Below are positions 5,866 through 12,608 of a stretch of DNA of 12,861 bases, piece after piece (position 1 is the stretch's first letter; each line of letters begins with the position of its first letter). The notes under the pieces are model-generated. The model did not search any database. It was not told the DNA's origin and saw only the letters and a program-made list of their open reading frames with translations. Position numbers and translations under genes: made by a program. Source of the stretch: JBNKFQ01 sp050289385 (lineage in GTDB: Bacteria > Pseudomonadota > Gammaproteobacteria > Pseudomonadales > Porticoccaceae); NCBI GenBank assembly GCA_050289385.1, contig JBNKFQ010000346.1, positions 1 to 12,861 on the forward strand. Direction: 5' to 3'.

Positions 5866-6087
5866 ATGAGCTGGTATGCAGAATCCTGTGGCTGGATAAA
5901 TCAACAAAGAATGGAAAATCCCGATTTGAGTCATATCGAATTGAGAAAGCATTGCTCTAAAAATTACCCGTTCCGTGAGCGCCGTGGTTACGCATATAAA
6001 GCATTTTTACAAGCCATGCGCGATCAGTTTGGCCGGGCAAGGAAACCAAAACCAACAGCTCAGTTGGATATATTGGAGATAAAATAG
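5866..6087 (+). CDS. Small conserved phage hypothetical protein, 73 aa
   Basis: ATG 5866 has a good ribosome site, AAGGTGAT, 5-6 bases upstream. The protein is aromatic and basic: MSWYAESCGWINQQRM at the start, a middle block ELRKHCSKNYPFRERRGYAYKAFLQAM (about 25-51) and a Lys/Pro tail. The 'NYPF.ER..Y.YK.F..A' pattern resembles short proteins in lambdoid and Mu-like accessory regions. Function unknown. The TAG stop shares a base with the GTG start of the next gene (TAGTG). Confidence 0.65.
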   Translation: MSWYAESCGWINQQRMENPDLSHIELRKHCSKNYPFRERRGYAYKAFLQAMRDQFGRARKPKPTAQLDILEIK

Positions 6088-6230
6088 TGGAATACAAAGC
6101 ACTGTACAGCGCGACATTTTTTGGCGGCTCTATAGATGATTTACAAAATCAAGTTAACCAATATTTGGCAGAGGGCTGGAAAGACGAAGATCACGTCACC
6201 TATTACCAGGCTATGGTTAAAGATAAATGA
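6087..6230 (+). CDS. DUF1737-like mini-protein, 47 aa
   Basis: GTG start at 6087 overlaps the previous TAG stop (TAGTG), with GGAGA about 7 bases upstream. The stop overlaps the next ATG as ATGA (6227-6230). The product starts MEYKALYSATFFGG, then SIDDLQNQVNQYLAEGW (about 15-31), and ends with YYQAMVKDK. The 'Y.v......leelv...l..GW......yyQAmv' layout matches the DUF1737 small-domain pattern found in phages and bacteria, function unknown. The double overlap and the family-like pattern support it despite its length. Confidence 0.65.
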   Translation: MEYKALYSATFFGGSIDDLQNQVNQYLAEGWKDEDHVTYYQAMVKDK

Positions 6231-6541
6231 CCGACGCACCACCCCAAAACGCCTACAGCAAAAACTACCCACTGGCCAAGTGCATCCACAATCACGCCAT
6301 GCCAGCCCTGCGCCGACTCAGCGACATGGGCTGCACCATCCAGACAATAAAAATCACGTCACCCGGCGCCACCACCATAATGGTTGAAAACGACAAACAC
6401 GCCCGCGACAACCTGCCATCTGCCGAATTTATCAAACAGGGCGATCGCAAATTTATGCAAGCGTGGCTCTGTTGCTGCCGAGTGATTTGGGAATTGAAAT
6501 CCTCCAACTCTTTACAAGTTCAAAACGAAACCACACAATAA
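6227..6541 (+). CDS. Hypothetical protein, 104 aa
   Basis: Starts at ATG 6227, sharing ATGA with the DUF1737-like gene. Residues 18-60 look like one helix plus two strands (HNHAMPALRRLSDMGCTIQTIKI, then TTIMVEND). The C-terminal half has QAWLCCCRVIWELK with three adjacent cysteines, then a short Ser/Asn/Gln tail. This strand-plus-helix pattern is common in small proteins preceding the lysis genes of Mu-like phages, but no function is recognised. It is the last gene before the 73-base gap leading to lysozyme. Confidence 0.6.
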   Translation: MTDAPPQNAYSKNYPLAKCIHNHAMPALRRLSDMGCTIQTIKITSPGATTIMVENDKHARDNLPSAEFIKQGDRKFMQAWLCCCRVIWELKSSNSLQVQNETTQ

Positions 6542-6562
6542 CCACATCCCCCGCACCGCACC

Positions 6563-6576
6563 CCGAAATTTTTCGG
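6563..6576. promoter_or_regulatory. Dyad in pre-lysozyme gap, possible activator site
   Basis: CCGAAA-TT-TTTCGG is a 6+2+6 perfect dyad. Its centre is about 38 bases upstream of where transcription would start if GTTAAT (6595-6600) acts as a -10 element. Mor/C proteins bind dyads close to this distance and their promoters lack a good -35, so this is a candidate middle/late promoter. It is inference only: the 2-base loop is too short for an efficient terminator, but the dyad could also be chance. Confidence 0.3.
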
Positions 6577-6603
6577 TCTGAAATCCCCACCAGCGTTAAT
6601 CGA

Positions 6604-6630
6604 CACTGTGTGCCATGAGCAGACACAGTG
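6604..6630 (+). repeat. Inverted repeat enclosing the lysozyme start codon
   Basis: CACTGTGT (6604-6611) and ACACAGTG (6623-6630) form a perfect 8-bp inverted repeat. The lysozyme ATG (6615-6617) lies in the 11-base loop. No strong Shine-Dalgarno sequence precedes the ATG, so an mRNA hairpin here could restrain lysozyme translation. It could instead be a DNA operator. Confidence 0.5.
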
Positions 6631-7142
6631 AACAGTCCAAAACCTTTCTTGATGCGGTCGCCTGGGTGATCGACATCGAGGGCGGGTACGTCAACGACCC
6701 CGACGATCCGGGCGGCGAAACCAAGTTCGGTATATCCAAACGGCAGTATCCTCATTTGGATATTCTCTCTCTCACATATGCCGACGCAGTTGATATTTAC
6801 TGGCGTGACTACTGGCTGGGTGCTCGATGCCAGGATCTACCAGACGCATTGGCTGTTTTCCACTTTGGTTCCCACGTAAATCATCGACCCGCAAGAGCCA
6901 ACAAAATACTTCAACAGGGGCTGGGTGTTACTGTGGATGGTATCGTGGGGCCACAAACCCTTCGCGCCGCTCATATAGCAGATCAGACTGCCACGCTCAT
7001 TCGTTGCCTTTCCTATCGAGCAAGTTTTTACCATTTACTGGCAAGTAATCAAAAAAGACATGCTGGAAAGATTCGCGGTTGGCTCAAGCGTTTGTTCCTG
7101 CTGCAACAGCACATCATTACCCACCATTTAACCGAGGTTTAA
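6615..7142 (+). CDS. Endolysin: GH108 (DUF847) muramidase with peptidoglycan-binding tail, 175 aa
   Basis: Phage lysozyme that cleaves the glycan strand of peptidoglycan. The GH108 signature is clear: IEGGYVNDPDDPGGETKFGI (about 21-40) with E22 as the catalytic acid, then LTYADAVDIYWRDYW (about 53-67). The C-terminal region carries LGVTVDGIVGPQTL, the peptidoglycan-binding type 3 pattern. The VNHRPAR stretch replaces the more common VN.G..RA. No signal peptide or SAR helix is visible, so release should need a holin. The ATG sits in the loop of an inverted repeat and lacks a strong ribosome site. The downstream Gam-like gene begins 5 bases after the stop. Confidence 0.88.
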   Translation: MSRHSEQSKTFLDAVAWVIDIEGGYVNDPDDPGGETKFGISKRQYPHLDILSLTYADAVDIYWRDYWLGARCQDLPDALAVFHFGSHVNHRPARANKILQQGLGVTVDGIVGPQTLRAAHIADQTATLIRCLSYRASFYHLLASNQKRHAGKIRGWLKRLFLLQQHIITHHLTEV

Positions 7143-7147
7143 ACACC

Positions 7148-7657
7148 ATGAGTCTGCAAAAGATCGAAAATTTGTGTGGCAAACACGCAGAGGCAGTCAC
7201 GGCACTGGCAAATAAAATTGCGAAGGTAGATGCAGCAATCCTTAAAATTGCCAATGCCGCACAAGCCGAAGTGGCAGTGTTAGTTAAAGCCGTCACCAAA
7301 TCCGAAAAGGCTTTATCCAAATTGCTCGAAGCCAACCCCGAGCTATTTGAAAAGCCCCGTACACAAACATTCTCTGGTATCAAAGTCGGCTTTAATAAGA
7401 GCAAGGATACCATCGAGATTGAAGACACAGACAAAACCTGCGCGCTGATTAAAAAGCATTTTCCCGAAATGGAAGGCACACTGATCAAGTGCTCAGAAGC
7501 CCCTGTCAACAGCGCGCTGTTAAATTTGCAACCCGGCCAGCTGAAAAAAGTTGGCGCCAAAAAAATTGATGGCAAAGATCAAATGGTTTTGAAACCAGCT
7601 GATTCCAACCTCGCCAAAATCGTATCTGCCCAAATCGCGGCCGCAAATACAAAATAA
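7148..7657 (+). CDS. gam: Gam-like host-nuclease inhibitor, 169 aa
   Basis: Resembles Mu Gam, a Ku-like protein that coats linear DNA ends and blocks exonucleases. The N-terminal 60 residues are a coiled coil (AEAVTALANKIAKVDAAIL and onward). Next comes the strand block RTQTFSGIKVGFNKSKDTIE (about 71-90), equivalent to the family's 'G.v.w.....i.i' part, then a helix and LLNLQPGQLKKVGAKKI. The frame is open upstream to 7079, but ATG 7148 avoids overlap with lysozyme and has GAGG about 11 bases before it. In Mu, gam is in the early block. Here it follows lysozyme, so it is displaced. The family call is by pattern, and similarity to Mu Gam itself is probably low. Confidence 0.6.
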   Translation: MSLQKIENLCGKHAEAVTALANKIAKVDAAILKIANAAQAEVAVLVKAVTKSEKALSKLLEANPELFEKPRTQTFSGIKVGFNKSKDTIEIEDTDKTCALIKKHFPEMEGTLIKCSEAPVNSALLNLQPGQLKKVGAKKIDGKDQMVLKPADSNLAKIVSAQIAAANTK

Positions 7658-7690
7658 TAATCGCTTACCGAGCAGTAAAGGGAGCACACT

Positions 7691-7984
7691 GTGTCCGATA
7701 ACAACGATAATGATAGGCAAATTTTACAGGTCTTGGGCCGTATTGAAGGCCAATTAAAGGGCATTCAGGATCTGGTACATCACACATCAGAGACAACCAA
7801 TACCCGCATTCAAGATTTGAAAGAAAGCATCAATAAGCGCATTGAAGACCACCGGGAAGAAACCAACACACGATTCGACGCAGTGAACCGTCAAATCAAC
7901 AAAAAAAGCGCGGCAGCAGGCAGTCTTGGCGGTGCCATTGTGGCTGGTCTGGTGGAAATAGTCCGGGCGGTAGCGGGTAACTGA
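7691..7984 (+). CDS. Coiled-coil protein with hydrophobic C-terminal segment, 97 aa
   Basis: GTG start with AAGGGAG 6 bases upstream. Residues 9-70 form a heptad-rich coiled coil (ILQVLGRIEGQLKGIQDLV, then IQDLKESINKRIEDHREE). Residues 74-96 are small and hydrophobic (AAAGSLGGAIVAGLVEIV), long enough for one TM helix. This architecture resembles XhlA-type membrane-associated lysis proteins and holin-like proteins, so it is a candidate partner for the lysozyme. That is inference. Its stop overlaps the small terminase start (TGATG). Confidence 0.6.
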   Translation: MSDNNDNDRQILQVLGRIEGQLKGIQDLVHHTSETTNTRIQDLKESINKRIEDHREETNTRFDAVNRQINKKSAAAGSLGGAIVAGLVEIVRAVAGN

Positions 7985-8481
7985 TGGCCTATTCAGAATC
8001 CGTTAAACAGGGTGTAAGGGCCGATTATATTCGCGGCCTGACGTTGACAGGCGCTGCCGAAAAGCACCAGGTACCCTACGACACTGCCCGCGCATGGAAG
8101 CGAAAGGCCCATGCCGACGGTGACGACTGGGACACGGCAAAAGCTGCTACCAAAATAAGTACGGGTGGCGTTAAAGCCCTGACTGCAGAAGTGCTTGAGG
8201 ACTTTGTCCATCTGTTCAAAACCACTATCGACGAAATTAAAGACGCTGATAATGTGCCGCCCATGCAAAAAGCCGAAGCAATTGCCCGGCTTTCCGACGC
8301 CTATGGCAAAACCGTAAAAGCTGCTGGCGCCAGCAACCCGGAGCTGGCACGCCTCGCGATCGCGATGGATGTGCTGCAACGCATGGCCGACTTTATTCGG
8401 CGCAAGTTCCCCAAACAACAGCTGGCATTCCTGGAAATTCTGGAGCCGTTTGGCAAGGAATTAAACCGTGTCTATCGATAG
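7984..8481 (+). CDS. Small terminase subunit-like protein (DUF1804), 165 aa
   Basis: Member of the DUF1804 family that precedes the large terminase in Mu-like phages (Mu gp27 position) and is taken as the DNA-recognising small subunit. The N-terminus has a helix-turn-helix: VRADYIRGLTLTGAAEKHQV and then PYDTARAWKRKAHA. The middle contains DEIKDADNVPPMQKAEAIARL, and the C-terminal helix runs RMADFIRRKFPKQQ. The start overlaps the previous stop (TGATG), and the last 14 bases overlap the large terminase, so the two are probably made in a coupled ratio. Confidence 0.85.
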   Translation: MAYSESVKQGVRADYIRGLTLTGAAEKHQVPYDTARAWKRKAHADGDDWDTAKAATKISTGGVKALTAEVLEDFVHLFKTTIDEIKDADNVPPMQKAEAIARLSDAYGKTVKAAGASNPELARLAIAMDVLQRMADFIRRKFPKQQLAFLEILEPFGKELNRVYR

Positions 8482-10102
8482 CGCGTCTCTGGATGAGCTG
8501 ACACGGCTGTCAGACAAGGAATTTCTGCGCGAGCTGCAGGCGCTGCGTTCGGAATTGCAAACGCTGATCGAGGCCGAATGCGCCGGGTTTGATCCCGACC
8601 CAAGTGCCAGTCGTGATCGGCACGCAAAGGCGCTGACTAATTTTAAATTCTTTGCCTATACCTACTTCCCGCACTACATCAAAAGCGACCCGTCGGCATT
8701 CCAGCAATGGTGTTATGAAGAACTGCCCAAACTGATGCAAGCGGCAAAGGGTTGCAAGCACGCTATTGCGGCGCCAAGGGGTAACGCCAAATCCACTTTG
8801 ATTACGCAAATTTTTGTGCTGTGGTGTGAGCTCACCGGCCGCACATGGTTTGCTGTAATTATTATGGACGCCTTCGACCAGGCGGTAATGATGCTGGAGG
8901 GCATCAAGGTCGAGCTGGAAAGCAACCCAAGATTAAAGCAAGACTTTCCCGGCGAAACCGGCGCCGGTCGCGTGTGGAAGGCAGGGGAAATCATTACCCG
9001 CAATAATCGAAAAATTCAGGTAGCGGGTTCTGGTAAAAAAATTCGGGGCTGGCGCCACGGACCACACCGGCCGGATCTGGTAATACTCGACGATATCGAG
9101 AACGACGAAAACGTTAAAAAAGTCGAGCAACGCGACAAGCTGGAAAAATGGCTCGACAAAGCCGTAATGAAACTCGGCCCGCCCGACGGTTCGATGAAAC
9201 TGTTTTACGTCGGCACTGTGTTGCACTACGACTCGGTATTAAATCGCAAATTGCGATCACCCACCTGGAGCAAAGTGATATTCAAGGCCATTGAACAATG
9301 GCCCGATCGCATGGACCTGTGGGAACACTGGGAAGAAACTCTGGTAAACGACAGCGAGCAAGCCGCCGACCGATACTACCAGCAAAACAAAGCGGCAATG
9401 GATGCGGGTGCGGTGGTCAGTTGGCCAACGGTGCAGCCGCTCGAAATGCTGATGAAAATCCGCGCCGATGATCGTCACGCCTTCGACACCGAGTACCAGA
9501 ACGACCCGAGCAACGACGAAAACGCACCGTTTAAGGATATTGAATTTTGGGTGCATCGCTGTCGCGACTGGATCTTTTTCGGCGCGTGCGACCCCTCGAT
9601 GGGCAAGAAAAACCGAAGCCGCGACCCGTCGGCCACACTGGTGGGTGGGTATGATCGCAACCACGGCATTTTGGATGTGGTGGAAGCCGATATCGCCCGC
9701 AAGGTACCCGACAAAATCATCAGCGATATTACCGAGTTTCAACGCGAATACAGCTGTCTGTTGTGGGTAATTGAAACGATACAGTTCCAGGAATTTTTTA
9801 AAACCGAGTTGGTTAAACGTAGCGCCGCTTCTGGCGTACCGGTACCCGCTCGCGGGGTAACACCGTCAACCGACAAAGACCTGCGCATACTGTCGTTGCA
9901 GCCCCATGTAGCAAACCATCTGATTCGCCTGCATCGCAGCCAGTCAACACTCTATGAACAATTGCGCCATTACCCCGAAGCCGATCACGACGACGGGCCA
10001 GATGCGTTGCACATGCTGTGGATGGCTGCTGTATCTGGCGCCGGTGGCCTGCCCAGCGTTTTATCTGCCGCCCGCAAAGGCCGTCCGAGAATACCGAGGT
10101 AA
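8468..10102 (+). CDS. Terminase large subunit (Mu gp28-like), 544 aa
   Basis: DNA-packaging motor: an N-terminal ATPase and C-terminal RNase H-like nuclease that cuts and pumps DNA into the prohead. Walker A is APRGNAKST (102-110), Walker B is LVILDDIEND (204-213), and a coupling-motif-like YVGT sits at 247-250. The nuclease domain starts with FGACDPSMGK (D375), followed by WVIETIQF (E436) and DHDDGPDAL (507-514), giving the three acidic positions. The GTG start at 8468 lies within the DUF1804 gene. An N-terminal helical region of about 60 residues precedes the ATPase. Full length, no sign of damage. The portal gene follows after 3 bases. Confidence 0.93.
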   Translation: MSIDSASLDELTRLSDKEFLRELQALRSELQTLIEAECAGFDPDPSASRDRHAKALTNFKFFAYTYFPHYIKSDPSAFQQWCYEELPKLMQAAKGCKHAIAAPRGNAKSTLITQIFVLWCELTGRTWFAVIIMDAFDQAVMMLEGIKVELESNPRLKQDFPGETGAGRVWKAGEIITRNNRKIQVAGSGKKIRGWRHGPHRPDLVILDDIENDENVKKVEQRDKLEKWLDKAVMKLGPPDGSMKLFYVGTVLHYDSVLNRKLRSPTWSKVIFKAIEQWPDRMDLWEHWEETLVNDSEQAADRYYQQNKAAMDAGAVVSWPTVQPLEMLMKIRADDRHAFDTEYQNDPSNDENAPFKDIEFWVHRCRDWIFFGACDPSMGKKNRSRDPSATLVGGYDRNHGILDVVEADIARKVPDKIISDITEFQREYSCLLWVIETIQFQEFFKTELVKRSAASGVPVPARGVTPSTDKDLRILSLQPHVANHLIRLHRSQSTLYEQLRHYPEADHDDGPDALHMLWMAAVSGAGGLPSVLSAARKGRPRIPR

Positions 10103-10105
10103 ACC

Positions 10106-11629
10106 ATGCCCGATATCAACATTAAACGTGTCGCCAAAAAAGTAATGTCTGCCGAACTGGCAGGCCGTGGCACCGACCCCCGGTTTTATTCCGGTCTGCA
10201 AATTTTGCCCAACCCCGACCCGATACTGCGCAAACTCGGCCAGGCCGATGAAACATACAACGCCATCGCCAGCGACGCGCACGTAAAAGGGGAAATGCGA
10301 TCCATCCGTGGCGATATGCTGGGTTACCAGTTGCGTGTGGTAGACGGCGTGGAAGGTGAACCCGAGGGCAAAGACAAGCAAGCCCTGGAGCTGGGCAAGC
10401 ACTGGTTGGAAAAAATAAAACCAGCACCGCGCATGAGCTGGCAGGATACCGTCTGGAACATGGCGACGGCCGTTTTTTATGGCCGTCGTGTTCACGAACT
10501 GGTGTGGGATAACGTTGGCGGCATGATTCTGCCGGTAAAAGTACTGGACCGGCCCAACCGCCGTTTTGTCTATAACGCAGACAATGAGTTGCGCCTGCTG
10601 ACTCGTGACAACCCAACCGAAGGCGAAGAAACCGAAGATTATAAATTTGTGGTCACGCGCCACATGCCCAGTGCCGAGAATCCATACGGCGATGCACTGT
10701 TTTCCAGTTGCTTCTGGCCCTACACCTTCAAGCATGGCGGCTGGAAACTGTTTTACAAATTTTGCGAACGCTACGGCTTGCCGTGGCCGATTGGCAAATA
10801 CGCTCCGGGTACAGAGTTTTCTGATCAGCAAAAGCTGTTGGATTCGCTGGTGCAAATGGTAGAGGACGGCGCGGCCGTGATTCCCAGCGATGATTCGGTA
10901 GAATTAATAACAACGTCGCACACTGGTGAATTGGTACAAGAAGCGCTGATTCATTTAGCCAACCGGGAAATGTCCAAAGTGCTCACCAGCCAGACGTTGG
11001 CCACCGAACTGCGCAACGTCGGCAGCAACGCCGCCAGCAAAACCCACGATGCCAGGCAGCAACGGGTGCAAAAATCCGACCGCAGCATGGTGGAGGAATC
11101 CTTTAACGAAATTTTTCGCTGGATAACACTGTTTAATTTCGGTGAAGGTGTTGCCGCTCCACGATTTGAATTGTTCCGGCCCAAAGACATTACAACGGAA
11201 CGCATAAACGCATGGGACACCGCTGCCCGTATTGGCCGCCCCAGTCGCGCCGCCTTTCACGAAGAGATGAACATTCCCGAAGCGAAAGACGACGACGATT
11301 TGTTGGTGGCCGCACCGGCGCCACCCCCATCCAATTTCTCCGCGTGCCCCGGTTGCGGCAAAGTCCACAATTTCGCCACCGACGACAACGAAGTGGATCC
11401 ACTTTCAGCGGCAGCTCAATCAGCTGCAGACAAAGCCATAGAAAATACCTGGTTACGCCCGGCATTCGAGCTGCTGCGCCAATTCGAGGCCGATGGCAAA
11501 ACACTGTTGGAGTTTCAGCAAGAACTACCAAAACTCTACGGCGCCCTCGATGACAGCGCAGTACTCGATATCACTGATCAGGTGATGGAATTGGCTGCGG
11601 CGCAGGGTATGGAAGACATTGAGAAATAA
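10106..11629 (+). CDS. Portal protein (Mu gp29-like, DUF935), 507 aa
   Basis: Forms the dodecameric ring at the prohead vertex through which DNA passes. The DUF935 pattern is visible: DPRFYSGLQILPNPDPILRK near the N-terminus, then SWQDTVWNMATAVFYGRRVHELVW, FCERYGLPWPIGKYAPG in the middle, and TLATELRNVGSNAASKTHDARQQ as the conserved late block. The C-terminal part has a single CPGCGKVH knuckle (C414, C417, H421) and a helical tail, as in many homologues. ATG 10106 follows GAGG at 7-8 bases. In Mu relatives the next gene is normally gp30, but here three extra genes intervene. Confidence 0.92.
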   Translation: MPDINIKRVAKKVMSAELAGRGTDPRFYSGLQILPNPDPILRKLGQADETYNAIASDAHVKGEMRSIRGDMLGYQLRVVDGVEGEPEGKDKQALELGKHWLEKIKPAPRMSWQDTVWNMATAVFYGRRVHELVWDNVGGMILPVKVLDRPNRRFVYNADNELRLLTRDNPTEGEETEDYKFVVTRHMPSAENPYGDALFSSCFWPYTFKHGGWKLFYKFCERYGLPWPIGKYAPGTEFSDQQKLLDSLVQMVEDGAAVIPSDDSVELITTSHTGELVQEALIHLANREMSKVLTSQTLATELRNVGSNAASKTHDARQQRVQKSDRSMVEESFNEIFRWITLFNFGEGVAAPRFELFRPKDITTERINAWDTAARIGRPSRAAFHEEMNIPEAKDDDDLLVAAPAPPPSNFSACPGCGKVHNFATDDNEVDPLSAAAQSAADKAIENTWLRPAFELLRQFEADGKTLLEFQQELPKLYGALDDSAVLDITDQVMELAAAQGMEDIEK

Positions 11630-11637
11630 ATCACTAT

Positions 11638-11650
11638 AGGAGGTGAACTC
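11638..11650 (+). promoter_or_regulatory. Strong Shine-Dalgarno deciding a TTG start
   Basis: AGGAGGTGA (11638-11646) is a near-perfect anti-16S match placed 4 bases before TTG 11651. It is the strongest ribosome site in the window and explains use of a rare start codon. It lies immediately after the portal stop. Confidence 0.75.
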
Positions 11651-11968
11651 TTGCAACACGCAAACAAAGCAAAACTGGAAATTTATGGTGATGTAGACGC
11701 CTTGAGCCGGATTATACAAGTTGCGCTAAAGATGTCTGAGCATGGATTGTCTGGCCACGGATTTTCTGTAGTTGCGGCGGACGGTGCCCGTCAAGAGAAA
11801 AAACTGGGTTACTGGGATGGTCACGGCGCAAATTCATTAAACCGGATGAAATTAACGGAACTTAAAACCGGTAAGGTTTGCGAAAACATTCTGTGCCGAT
11901 CCATCGATCAGGACGAAGATGGTACGCACCATTTTGAATGGTGCGTTAAAACCAGCAGAACAAAGTAA
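11651..11968 (+). CDS. Hypothetical cargo protein between portal and gp30, 105 aa
   Basis: TTG start, fixed by the AGGAGGTGA site just before it. N-terminal region is KLEIYGDVDALSRIIQVALKM (strand then helix). The middle holds GHGFSVVAADGARQEKKLGYWDGHGANSL and the C-terminal half has three cysteines (CENILC, EWC) and EDGTHHFEW, suggesting a small mixed alpha/beta fold. I recognise no family. The gene is visibly more A+T-rich than the flanking portal gene. Its site between structural genes is typical of moron-type cargo, so a host-interaction or anti-defence role is plausible but unproven. Confidence 0.65.
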   Translation: MQHANKAKLEIYGDVDALSRIIQVALKMSEHGLSGHGFSVVAADGARQEKKLGYWDGHGANSLNRMKLTELKTGKVCENILCRSIDQDEDGTHHFEWCVKTSRTK

Positions 11969-11990
11969 TCCTCTTATTGGAGTCGAAGCG

Positions 11991-12197
11991 GTGAATATAG
12001 AAGAAAACCTGATACATACTATGGCGGCATACTTCGATTTGCTGGATTTGGAAAACGCGTGGAAACACGACCAGCCAACCACTGTTGATATTAATGGGCA
12101 CGAAACGCGTTTCCGTAAAAAGTCTGAAGTAACGGAAAGTAGGCAATACGTTGAAAGGGATCTGCGAGGCTTTACAAATGTTTTGCGGGATAAGTAA
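11991..12197 (+). CDS. Hypothetical cargo protein, 68 aa
   Basis: The GTG at 11991 has GGAG 8 bases upstream and starts 22 bases after the previous stop. A longer frame from ATG 11919 would overlap the previous gene by 50 bases and is less likely. The product begins MNIEENLIHTMAAYFDLLDL (an acidic amphipathic helix), followed by TVDINGHETRFRKKSEV and a charged C-terminal helix RQYVERDLRGFTNVL. No known motif. A+T-rich like its neighbour, and probably acquired together with it. Confidence 0.55.
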   Translation: MNIEENLIHTMAAYFDLLDLENAWKHDQPTTVDINGHETRFRKKSEVTESRQYVERDLRGFTNVLRDK

Positions 12198-12199
12198 AA

Positions 12200-12598
12200 A
12201 TGAAAGCGCTATCAATTAGACAACCTTGGGCGTGGTTGATTGCCAATGGCTATAAAGACGTTGAAAACCGCGTCTGGAAACGGCAACCCAAATACCGGGG
12301 GCAAATTTATATTCACGCCAGCAAAGGCTGCACTAAAGCGGAATATGCCGACGCCGTGGCATTTGCTGCAAGCATTGACCCGAGCATCAAGATTCCACCG
12401 CTGGAAGAACTGCAAAGAGGTGGGCTGATAGCCAAAGCCCTATTAACTGGCTGCGTCACTCAGTCCCTATCGCCCTGGTTTACCGGGCCTCTTGGTTTGG
12501 TGCTGGATAAGGTAGAAAAAATCGAGTTTGTGCCCTGCAAGGGTCAACTTGGATTTTTTGATTTGCGTTCCGGCCCTGTAAGTAACCACACATGGTGA
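12200..12598 (+). CDS. ASCH-domain (PUA-like) protein, 132 aa
   Basis: ASCH domains are PUA-like beta-barrels that bind RNA or nucleotides. One characterised bacterial member (YqfB) is an amidohydrolase acting on N4-acetylcytidine. The N-terminus MKALSIRQPWAWLIANGYKDVENRVW and KYRGQIYIHASKG (about 30-42) are the diagnostic strands, with GGLIAKALLTGC (about 74-85) and the C-terminal GQLGFFDL barrel strand. ATG 12200 comes 2 bases after the previous stop. Phages often carry ASCH genes, possibly for handling modified nucleosides, but the substrate here is unknown. The gp30-like gene starts 10 bases after its stop. Confidence 0.8.
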   Translation: MKALSIRQPWAWLIANGYKDVENRVWKRQPKYRGQIYIHASKGCTKAEYADAVAFAASIDPSIKIPPLEELQRGGLIAKALLTGCVTQSLSPWFTGPLGLVLDKVEKIEFVPCKGQLGFFDLRSGPVSNHTW

Positions 12599-12608
12599 CG
12601 CCTCTAAC

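Noticed and set aside
7117..7575. A 152-codon minus-strand open frame with a hydrophobic translation.
   Set aside because: Antisense to the Gam-like gene. The hydrophobic character follows from reading Lys/Glu/Ala-rich coiled-coil codons backwards.
9257..9742. A 161-codon minus-strand open frame.
   Set aside because: Antisense shadow of the large terminase gene; no motif and no ribosome site in context.
10061..10855. A 264-codon open frame on the minus strand.
   Set aside because: It lies wholly antisense to the end of the large terminase and the portal gene, whose families are clear, and its translation shows no recognisable domain. All other genes are on the plus strand.
11614..11640. TTGAGA plus TATAGG as a private promoter for the cargo genes.
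   Set aside because: The spacer is only about 10 bases, too short for a sigma-70 promoter.
11631..11643. TCACTATAGGAGG resembles the initiation half of a T7 RNA polymerase promoter.
   Set aside because: The upstream recognition half does not match and no phage RNA polymerase gene is seen. The stretch is better explained by the portal stop region and a strong Shine-Dalgarno sequence.
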